Shown here one piece after another: positions 1-5,800 of a DNA stretch of 6,385 nucleotides. The notes below the pieces were generated by a model. The model was given only the letters and a program-made list of their open reading frames with translations, was not told where the DNA came from and did no database searches. The stretch comes from Chloroflexota bacterium (GTDB taxonomy: Bacteria > Chloroflexota > Anaerolineae > Caldilineales > Caldilineaceae), in contig QEUW01000473.1 of the NCBI GenBank assembly GCA_003577005.1, positions 1-6,385 of the forward strand, written 5' to 3'. Every line of letters starts with the position of its first letter. The first letter of the stretch is position 1. Both the position numbers and the translations under genes were made by a program.

Positions 1-228
1 ACAGTAAGCTTGCGGTCACCTCGCGCGCCGCTGCGACTCGTTCTGCCATCGAACACAAGCTGATTTGACCGAGTTTCGCCCCACGCTTTCTCCTCGCCAT
101 CCGCCACATCTCGGCAATTCCGCCTAGGTAGATGGTTTCGCATCCCTTCTTCCCGTCAGGGGAGAAATAGGTGACATAATCACGTATTCTCCCGATGTCC
201 TCGCGCCTTCGAACGGGTATACTCTCAT
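1..228 (-). pseudogene. 5' part of an unidentified gene, apparently frameshifted; continues past the left edge
   Basis: On the minus strand an ATG at 228-226 follows an AAGGGG Shine-Dalgarno (241-236) with 7-nt spacing, but its frame stops after about 34 codons (near 124). A different frame, entered at 226 or 223, is open all the way to position 1. It reads like real protein: a basic start (PVRRREDIGRIRDY), then VTYFSPDGKKG, IYLGGIAEMWRMARRKRG and QISLCSMAERVAAAREV. That frame has no ATG, only a TTG at 253-251 lying in a tandem repeat. One extra base within the first few codons (for example AGAAGT for AGAGT) would join the good start to the coding-like frame. I therefore read it as a gene with a single-base deletion near its start, or a sequencing error. 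I do not recognise the family. The C-terminus lies outside the window. Confidence 0.4.
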
Positions 229-248
229 TTTGATTCCCCTTCGAAAAT

Positions 249-275
249 GACAAGGTGACAAGGTGACAGGGTGAC
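249..275. repeat. 8-bp tandem repeat (GACAAGGT), 3.4 copies
   Basis: GACAAGGT occurs at 249-256 and 257-264, then GACAGGGT at 265-272 and a partial GAC at 273-275. The repeat lies just upstream of the minus-strand Shine-Dalgarno at 241-236, so it would fall in that gene's 5' leader or promoter. Its length is not a multiple of three and no gene seems to cross it. Confidence 0.85.
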
Positions 276-304
276 TTGCGTCTCCCTCTTTTTCATTCAT
301 CGTG

Positions 305-405
305 GTGCTCGACAAAGCATCATGTCTCCTGTGACCGCCGTAGTGCTGTCGATTGTGCTCGACAAAGCATCATGTCTCCTGTGACCGCCGTAGTGCTGTC
401 GATTG
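305..405. repeat. Perfect 50-bp tandem duplication
   Basis: The 50 bases at 305-354 are repeated without a mismatch at 355-404, and one more base (405) also matches. Identity stops sharply at 304/354 and 356/406. Each unit starts GTGCTCGACA and ends GCTGTCGATT, so TCGACA near its start is complementary to TGTCGA near its end. Where the units meet, this forms a dyad, TGTCGA (347-352) and TCGACA (359-364), around a 6-nt loop. The repeat ends 55 bp before the start codon at 461, in the probable promoter region of that gene. Perfect identity implies a recent duplication. Confidence 0.95.
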
Positions 406-460
406 CTTACACGGGCTGAACAGGCCCAGAACGACACAACAGAATGGATGTGGAGGCAGG

Positions 461-742
461 ATGTCATACATTATTGTCAAACATAAAGTCGCGGACTATG
501 CCCGGTGGAAGCCGCTCTTCGATGCCGACGGCGCCAACCGCCAGGCCGGTGGTTCCAAAGGGGGGCAACTCTTCCGTAGCGCCGATGACCCCAATGAAGT
601 GGTCATGCTTTTGGAGTGGGATCTGGAGCAGGCCCGCCAGTTTCGTCAATGTGAAGCGCTGAGCGCCAAACTGCAAGAAGCTGGGGTTCTTGGCCCGCCT
701 GACTTCTATTTCCTGGAAGAGGTCGAACAGCTCTCTAGGTGA
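461..742 (+). CDS. Small dimeric alpha/beta-barrel (antibiotic biosynthesis monooxygenase-like) protein
   Basis: A 93-residue protein starting MSYIIVKHKVADYARWK. An edge beta strand (residues 2-8) is followed by a helix with the Y-x-x-WK-x-x-FD pattern (about 13-21), the GGQLFR strand (about 31-36), DDPNEVV (about 38-44), MLLEWD (about 45-50), an ARQF helix and a final FYFLEEVE strand. This order and length fit single-domain proteins of the dimeric alpha/beta-barrel superfamily, which pair to form a small barrel. Members include haem-degrading and quinone-forming monooxygenases and many of unknown role, and I see no residue that fixes a substrate. The start at 461 is chosen because GGAGG lies at 452-456 and the fold begins there. 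An upstream in-frame ATG at 353 falls inside the 50-bp repeat and would add 36 unrelated residues. A damaged paralogue follows downstream. Compared with that copy, this one lacks one residue after EWD. Confidence 0.85.
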   Translation: MSYIIVKHKVADYARWKPLFDADGANRQAGGSKGGQLFRSADDPNEVVMLLEWDLEQARQFRQCEALSAKLQEAGVLGPPDFYFLEEVEQLSR

Positions 743-750
743 CAGACACC

Positions 751-776
751 GCCCCGCCATGAATGGACGGGGCTAG
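751..776 (-). repeat. REP-like bulged-T hairpin, copy A1 (inverted)
   Basis: GCCCCG (751-756) pairs with CGGGGC (768-773), and CCA (757-759) with TGG (764-766), leaving loop TGAA (760-763) and unpaired A767. On the minus strand this reads as tetranucleotide CTAG (776-773), outer stem, bulged T, 3-bp inner stem and TTCA loop. It begins 8 nt after the stop codon of the barrel-protein gene. No U-tract follows, so an intrinsic terminator is unlikely. Confidence 0.85.
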
Positions 777-785
777 TCTCAACGG

Positions 786-805
786 AAGGCCGGTTAACCG
801 GTCTT
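786..805. repeat. Perfect-stem hairpin, copy B1
   Basis: AAGGCCGG (786-793) pairs with CCGGTCTT (798-805) around loop TTAA, with one G-T wobble (789/802). It lies between the two inward-pointing bulged-T hairpins A1 and A2. The T-rich stretch behind it (GGTTTTGT, 807-814) means weak terminator activity on the plus strand cannot be excluded, but G residues interrupt the T-run. Confidence 0.8.
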
Positions 806-815
806 GGTTTTGTCG

Positions 816-841
816 CTAGTCCAGTGGCTTTAGCCCTGGGC
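816..841 (+). repeat. REP-like bulged-T hairpin, copy A2
   Basis: CTAG (816-819) leads into an outer stem, T820-G824 with C836-G840 (T820-G840 wobble) plus G819-C841. Then come bulged T825, inner stem GGC (826-828)/GCC (833-835) and loop TTTA (829-832). The flanks TTTTGTC before it and TGTCAACC (846-853) after it recur around copy A5 at 1301-1347, so the repeated module is about 45 bp long. Homology to the barrel-protein family begins only a few bases after this module. Confidence 0.85.
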
Positions 842-857
842 GGTCTGTCAACCCCCT

Positions 858-1112
858 GAAATCCATGAGCAGTGGAAGTCAGCGTTTGACGCCCACAGTG
901 TCACCCGCCAGGCCAATGGTTGCCGAGGAGGGCAGCTTTTCCGCAACACCGCTGACCCCAATGAACTCGTCGTTCTTTTGGAGTGGGATGTCCTGGAGAG
1001 GGCCCGCCAGTTTGCGCAATCGGAAGATTTGCGCGCAGTGATGCAGCGAGCTGGCGTTGTTGGCCACCCCACCATCTCCTTCCTGAAAGATGGAGAACCG
1101 GTCTCCAGGTAA
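858..1112 (+). pseudogene. 5'-truncated second copy of the alpha/beta-barrel protein gene
   Basis: From about 858 to the TAA at 1110-1112, one frame encodes about 84 residues (EIHEQWKSAFDAH, then RQANGCRGGQLFR, DPNELVVLLEWDVLERARQF, RAGVVG). It aligns along its whole length with residues 11-93 of the protein encoded at 461-742, at about 60% identity by eye. The first ten residues, including the edge strand YIIVKHK, are missing. The frame is open back to a TAG at 831-833 but has no ATG, GTG or TTG start before the conserved region, and upstream of 854 the sequence is the tail of hairpin module A2. The rest of the frame is intact, so the loss of the 5' end may be recent or may have come from insertion of the hairpin module. 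Expression from an unusual start is possible but lacks support. Confidence 0.8.
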
Positions 1113-1118
1113 AACGCG

Positions 1119-1144
1119 GCCCCGCCATGAATGGACAGGGCACC
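1119..1144 (-). repeat. REP-like bulged-T hairpin, copy A3 (inverted)
   Basis: This is the same arrangement as copy A1, starting 6 nt after the stop of the truncated paralogue. GCCCCG (1119-1124) faces CAGGGC (1136-1141), with inner CCA (1125-1127)/TGG (1132-1134) and loop TGAA. The one mispair, C1123 with A1137, becomes a G-U wobble in a minus-strand transcript. The CTAG at its foot is replaced by GGTG (minus strand, 1144-1141), so this copy has decayed. Confidence 0.75.
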
Positions 1145-1197
1145 CTAACCGAAGGCCGGCTATGAGGATTAACCAATTGTTGCGGTAACCAGCCGCC

Positions 1198-1215
1198 AGG
1201 CCGCTTGAGCGGTCT
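1198..1215. repeat. Perfect-stem hairpin, copy B2
   Basis: AGGCCGC (1198-1204) pairs with GCGGTCT (1209-1215) around loop TTGA. Compared with B1, the loop-closing pair has changed from G-C to C-G on both sides, and the internal G-T wobble (1200/1213) is kept at the same place. It lies inside the long-range stem 1152-1298. Confidence 0.75.
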
Positions 1216-1225
1216 TCCTGTTCGG

Positions 1226-1251
1226 TTAGCCCCGTCCGTTCACGGCGGGGC
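1226..1251 (+). repeat. REP-like bulged-T hairpin, copy A4
   Basis: TTAG (1226-1229) stands at the foot. GCCCCG (1229-1234) pairs with CGGGGC (1246-1251), followed by bulged T1235, inner CCG (1236-1238)/CGG (1243-1245) and loop TTCA (1239-1242). It is the reverse complement of copy A1 except that an A-T inner pair has become G-C on both sides. Confidence 0.85.
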
Positions 1252-1307
1252 GGGCTGACGATTACCGGATCATTCTGTAAATAACCATAACCGGCCTTAT
1301 TTTGTCA

Positions 1308-1333
1308 CTAGCCCGGTCGCTTTAGCGCCGGGT
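1308..1333 (+). repeat. REP-like bulged-T hairpin, copy A5, in the leader of the 1369 gene
   Basis: CTAG (1308-1311) leads into CCCGG (1312-1316) paired with CCGGG (1328-1332), then bulged T1317, inner CGC (1318-1320)/GCG (1325-1327) and loop TTTA (1321-1324). G1311-T1333 adds a wobble pair. The conserved tail TGTCAACC ends at 1347, 8 nt before the Shine-Dalgarno of the next gene, so the element may lie in that gene's 5' leader. Confidence 0.85.
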
Positions 1334-1355
1334 GGCGGATGTCAACCGTTCAAGC

Positions 1356-1361
1356 AAGGAG
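1356..1361 (+). promoter_or_regulatory. Shine-Dalgarno that sets the start of the 491-residue protein gene
   Basis: AAGGAG lies 7 nt before ATG 1369. The other in-frame ATG at 1339 overlaps the hairpin-module tail and has no such site, so 1369 is preferred. Confidence 0.85.
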
Positions 1362-1368
1362 ACGTAAG

Positions 1369-2844
1369 ATGAACAACCGTCGTCTGCAAGCAACCCTCGT
1401 ATTGGTCGCAACCGTGATGATCACGCTGATGATACAGAGCAGCCGCGACGCCACGGCCTATGCCCGCGGCCTGGCGAGTGTTTCGGCGGCAACCGATGTT
1501 GCCGACATTCCCAACGCCTTTAGCTATCAAGGCACGCTACGCATGGCCAATGGCGAGTTAGCCAACGGCACATTTAATATCACCCTCCAAATCTATGATG
1601 TGGTGACCGGCGGCGCGGCCTTGTACAGCGAGACCTTTAACAATGTCGTGGCGCGCAACGGCAACTTTAGCGTGGTGGTGGGCGACGCCTCAACGCTCCC
1701 CGCGGACCTCTTTGACAACGCCAACCTCTATGTCGGCCTGACCGTCGCCCCGGACGCCGAGATGCTGCCCCGCCAGCGCCTCTTCCCGGCGCCGTGGGCG
1801 ATGCAGGCGGGTGCTGCCAAAACAGCGATCTCAGCGACCAGCGCCACCACAGCCGACCAACTGCTTAATAACACGGCCACCAACTTGATCCTCAACCGAG
1901 GGAATAACAATAGTGCTGCGTTGGCGATCAGCTCATCTGCCGACACCTATGGCGCGGGGATAACGATGGCGAACACGACCGGCAATGTCACCTATGGCAT
2001 ATATGTCGGTTCCGATGGTAGCTGGCACTTCATGAACACCGGCGGCAACACCGAACTGCTCAAATTCTCGGTGAATAAAAGTGCCGTTTTTGCCGGAAAT
2101 GTTAGCGCTCCTAAGTTCTCGGGCACCTTCAATGGACTCTGCTACTTTAACCCTGCTGTTCCTTACACTGCCAACCAGAATTATCTCGCCTGCAATCAGG
2201 ATGTGGCCGAAACCTTTGCCACCGACCAACGCAGCGAGCCGGGCGACCTGATGGTCTTGATGCCCGAAGATGGCGCTGCGCGCCCACTTCGTGATCGCCC
2301 AGTCCCGGCTGTGCGCCTCGCCACGCAAAACAATCAAGACGCGCTGGTGGGCGTCGTTTCCACCAACCCCGGCCTCGTCTTCGACGAGGGCAAGACCTAT
2401 CTCGCCGGCGACAACAGCGGCCTGATCACCGACAACAAGACCGCCGTTGCCATGCTCGGCCGCGTGCCCGCCAAGTTCTCGCTGGAGAATGGCCCGATTG
2501 CTGTGGGCGACCCGCTGACGATCTCCAGCACACCCGGCGTCGCCATGAAAGCGACCCAGGCGGGCCAGATCATCGGCTATGCCATGCAAAGCTCCGACAG
2601 CGGCCAAGAGGGCAAGCTGCTCGTCTGGCTGCAAGTCGGTCTCTATCTGCCGCCGGCGACGCTCGATGCACTCAATCACGGTGCGCTCAACACGAGTGCG
2701 CAGCCTGCCGCGGCGACTGCGATAGCGAATTCTGGGGTGACAGACAGCACGGTGGCGCAGTTGGAGGCTCAGATTGCCGACCTTTCCGCCCAACTTGCCA
2801 GGCTTTCGGAGCAGGTTGACCAACTGCAAGCGGGGCAGCAATGA
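1369..2844 (+). CDS. Exported fibre-like protein with C-terminal coiled coil
   Basis: 491 residues from the ATG at 1369, which has a good Shine-Dalgarno. A basic start (MNNRRLQ) and a hydrophobic stretch at about 7-23 form a signal peptide or anchor. Residues about 51-147 (FSYQGTLR, then ANGTFNITLQIYD, GNFSVVVGD, LYVGLTVAPD and PRQRLFPAPWA) match an N-terminal beta domain I know from many secreted bacterial proteins. Residues about 275-426 carry the DVAE, EPGDL, LVGVVST-PG, LGRVPAK, ENGPI-VGDPL and TPGVAMKATQAG-IIGYA series. This series often closes tail-fibre-like surface proteins and is possibly related to fibre C-terminal autoprocessing domains, but cleavage is not shown here. The last 30 residues (about 461-491) form a Leu heptad coiled coil that could trimerise. 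The next gene starts 42 nt later on the same strand. The likely role is a surface or extracellular fibre component. The family is recognised by motif only. Confidence 0.9.
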   Translation: MNNRRLQATLVLVATVMITLMIQSSRDATAYARGLASVSAATDVADIPNAFSYQGTLRMANGELANGTFNITLQIYDVVTGGAALYSETFNNVVARNGNFSVVVGDASTLPADLFDNANLYVGLTVAPDAEMLPRQRLFPAPWAMQAGAAKTAISATSATTADQLLNNTATNLILNRGNNNSAALAISSSADTYGAGITMANTTGNVTYGIYVGSDGSWHFMNTGGNTELLKFSVNKSAVFAGNVSAPKFSGTFNGLCYFNPAVPYTANQNYLACNQDVAETFATDQRSEPGDLMVLMPEDGAARPLRDRPVPAVRLATQNNQDALVGVVSTNPGLVFDEGKTYLAGDNSGLITDNKTAVAMLGRVPAKFSLENGPIAVGDPLTISSTPGVAMKATQAGQIIGYAMQSSDSGQEGKLLVWLQVGLYLPPATLDALNHGALNTSAQPAAATAIANSGVTDSTVAQLEAQIADLSAQLARLSEQVDQLQAGQQ

Positions 2845-2874
2845 CCGCCTTGACGGTCGTCAATGTCTGCCGCG

Positions 2875-2882
2875 AAAGGAGG
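2875..2882 (+). promoter_or_regulatory. Strong Shine-Dalgarno that sets the start of the 1055-residue protein gene
   Basis: AAAGGAGG lies 4 nt before ATG 2887. It falls inside the reading frame of the alternative ATG at 2863, which has no good site of its own, so 2887 is the more likely start. Confidence 0.8.
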
Positions 2883-2886
2883 CGCC

Positions 2887-5800
2887 ATGACTAACCACAT
2901 AGCTCAATGGATACAAAGAATGGAAGGCCTGCGCGCTTGGCCGCGCCGCTATCTCTTGGCCGCCACAGGGCTGGCGCTGGCGCTCAGCCTTGCAGCCGGT
3001 GTGGGAATGATCCACGCTGCCTGTGGCGTCGGCAATATGGATGACTTCTGCTCGGCAACCTATGGGGCGACCGGCGGGCCAAGCACCGTGGAGATTACCA
3101 TCCCCAACAGCGCGCCAACCAACGCCAATGTCGCTCAAGCCAATCTTTTGGCGGCGGGGCCGCTGCTCTACGTCGATTTCAAGACGCTGGAAACCGAGGC
3201 GCGCACGCTGCTCGACCGCAGCATGAAGTTCCGCCAGGACATCTCCCCCTATCGCGTGAATAACAACTTTAATGACCTGGTGCGCCACTTTGACGAAAAT
3301 AGCGGGTTTAGCGCCACCTATACCGACGCGCAACTGGGGCAACTCTCCTTGCAGGCCCGCATTGACATCGCCGATGCCGATTTGCTCCGCGCGCGCGACC
3401 TCTATGGCGTCCTCGCCGTCTACGCCCCCGCCGCGCGCTTTCGCCTCGATGACGGCGCCAATCAGGGTTCCCCCGGCGCAGACTATGAGAATAGCCTCTG
3501 CGCCCAGCCGGAAAACCCCGACCCGCCCGACCCAACCCACAGCGGTCGAGTGCTCGACCCCATCGTCGATTGGTGCAACTTTCCCGCCCGCCTGCGCCAA
3601 GCCGTGCGCGAAGCAGCCTATCTGCGCATGATCTTTGCCCAACAATTTATGGTCGATGCGCTGGGGCTGCACTTTAGCGCCGGTGCGCTGCTGGGTGGCG
3701 AAACCTTTGTCCGCCGGGAGGTCGCCAAGTTACACGCTGCCCATTATCAATATCAACTCGCCGAACAGGAGCTAACCTCGGCGCTGAGCGTACGGCTGGG
3801 CAGCGGCTGCTATGTCGCCGATTTTTACACCGAAACCGAATGGGCATTACTCTCACGCGCAGTGCAGGGCCAGGAGGTGGCGCAACATCATATCGCCACG
3901 CGCCTGAGTTATCTGGACATCAAGACAGACAGCGACATCCCCCGCGCCCAAGCCAATGCGCAAGCGACTTACCGTGACGCGGCGACGGCGGGGTATCTGA
4001 AAATGGTCAGCCTGGCCGGTGCAGCGGCCCTAGGCGCATCGAGCGGCGGTTGTGCGGCGATGGGGGCGAACCCCGATAGCGCGCTGGTGGCGGAGATGGC
4101 GCTCAATCTGCGGGATACGCGCGCCGCCGCCCGCGAGCTGCGCGAGGGGCGCAACATCTTTGGCATGGATGTCCGCTTCACCCCGGCGCGGCCCTACCGC
4201 ACGGCCTTTGGCAGCACGGACAAGGGGCTGTGGGAGCAGGCCAAAGAGGCCGCCGACCTGGCGTTGCAGATTCAGCAGCAGACCGAAAATGCCGAGCGCA
4301 TCTTTGACCTCAACCAGCAAGAGCTGGCCAAAGCGGTGCTGGCGATCAACAACCAGGTTGACAACGAAATCCAGATCCTCGCCGGCTGTGACCTGCAAAA
4401 TTTCCTCAACGAACCCGACCCGGACGCCGCCTGGTACGCCTGTGTGGAGAAGATGATCCAACACACACAGGGGTGCGACCCGACCGCCAACACCTTTGAC
4501 GCCTGCATGAACCGCACGACCGATGGCCAACCACCCAGAGCCGACGGCAGCAACTGGCTGGTTCTGGTCAGCGATATGCGCTCGGCGCGCCAGGACTTAC
4601 GCACGGCTTGGTTGGGCATCGAAGCCGCCATCAAAAAGCGTGACAATATCCTCAAGCGCTCCGACACCGAGGTGATGCGCAACATCAGAGTCAGGAGCGC
4701 CATCTTGAACGGGGCGCAGGATGCTTCAGCCTATGAGGCGATCATCGCTGCCGCCACTTGCTGTGAGATCTCAGGAGGCATGGGGGGGATTAACTTTAGT
4801 GTCAATACGGGTGCCTTTGTCGAGGCCGGGTTGCGACCAGCGCAAATGTTGAAGCAGGCGGCGTACGACGTCGAGATCGAAGACGCCAATTCCGAAGCCG
4901 TCGTGCGCAATCTCTTCTACGACATGGCCGAAGCGCAGGGTGAAATCGACATCGCCGTCCAGCAGTACCAGTCGCTGTTGACCCAGTTCAATGGCATCGT
5001 TGCGCAGATAACCCATGATGTCTTCGAGTCCAAGCGCCAGCACGCCTATACCACGGCGCTGCCCGCCAATGACCCCAGCTATCGCATGGTGCGCGATTCG
5101 CGGCGGATTGAATTGGCGCAAGCCTTGGAAACTGCGGCGCGCCAGGCTTACCTGGCTGCCCGCCGCGCCGAATATGAGTACACCGCCCGGCTCAGCGCCA
5201 ACAACTTCCGCATCTCGGACATCTACAAGGCGCGCACCGCCAATGACATCCTTATCTTCCTGCAAAATCTCGACGCCACGATCGCCAACCTGCCGGGCGG
5301 GATCAAAGACGCCGACAGCAACCAGCGTGACCTGACTATCTCTGTGGCGCAACATCTGCTGGGGCTGACGGATGCCTATCTCAAGGGGCAGGGCGTTGCG
5401 GACGCCAATCTGCAGGCTGAACGTGCGACGCGCTTCCGGCAATGGGTGGCGCAACATACCATAGCGGGCAGCGACGGCAAACCGGTGTTGTCTTTTGAGT
5501 TCACAGCCTCCGCCGCCGCCAATGGATTGCTCGGCCAGGTCGTGCAGCAAGGCTACGACTTCTATTGGCTGCACAAAGTCGCCGGCATCGGCCAGCCCAA
5601 GCCGGCCAGCAATGGCTTTGGCTTGAATCTGCTCACCGACCAAAGCGGCAGCCTGGGCTATCGCCAGGTGCGCGTCAGCCAAACCGGACAAGTCGGGTTG
5701 ACCTCGTATGCCGGCTGTCTCCTTGACTATCGGCTGATCCCACCGGCGGCGCTGCTGGGGCTGGACTTCCCCAACAACCAGCCGACCGATGTGGTGGCGG

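Larger units (their letters stand above)
1152..1298. repeat. Split B-type hairpin: long-range stem enclosing nested hairpins
   Basis: AAGGCCGG (1152-1159) is identical to the left arm of hairpin B1 and perfectly complementary to CCGGCCTT (1291-1298), which matches the right arm of B1 apart from one base. In B1 the arms are separated by 4 nt, here by 131 nt. The flanks also match the B1 locus (CGAAGG before, TTTTGTCACTAG after). Inside are further pairings, GGTAA (1184-1188) with TTACC (1262-1266) and CAGCC (1190-1194) with GGCTG (1253-1257), enclosing hairpins B2 and A4. The simplest reading is insertion of one hairpin element into the loop of another. Confidence 0.65.

Noticed and set aside
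124..315. 63-codon minus-strand frame read as a gene from 315
   Set aside because: Its first half runs through the 8-bp tandem repeat and into the 50-bp repeat, and its second half is the wrong frame for the coding-like sequence.
305..405. CRISPR array
   Set aside because: There are only two units, directly adjacent with no spacer between them.
353..460. 36-residue N-terminal extension of the barrel protein
   Set aside because: The ATG at 353 lies in the 50-bp tandem repeat, and the added residues are unlike the family. The ATG at 461 has GGAGG in front and begins at the expected first strand.
751..841. Intrinsic terminators or a riboswitch
   Set aside because: The hairpins lack clean U-tracts and occur in both orientations as a repeated family. 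I found no known riboswitch core.
848..1176. Several 60-90 codon open frames on both strands over the second barrel-protein copy
   Set aside because: All overlap the frame that aligns with the intact copy and show no similarity or start signals of their own.
1113..1368. A sigma-70-type promoter for the 1369 gene
   Set aside because: TTGTCA at 1303 has no acceptable -10 box at the right distance, and other AT-rich patches (1275-1290) lack a -35 partner.
1933..2841. 302-codon open frame on the minus strand
   Set aside because: It lies antisense to the well-supported 491-residue gene, has a composition typical of GC-rich antisense frames, and shows no export or domain motif.
2843..2858. Small hairpin (GACCG/CGGTC) overlapping the stop of the fibre-protein gene
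   Set aside because: It has a five-base stem, a six-base loop and no U-tract, which is too weak to call a terminator between two closely spaced genes.
2860..3672. 270-codon open frame on the minus strand
   Set aside because: It is antisense to the signal peptide and first third of the large protein, with no Shine-Dalgarno or recognisable motif found.
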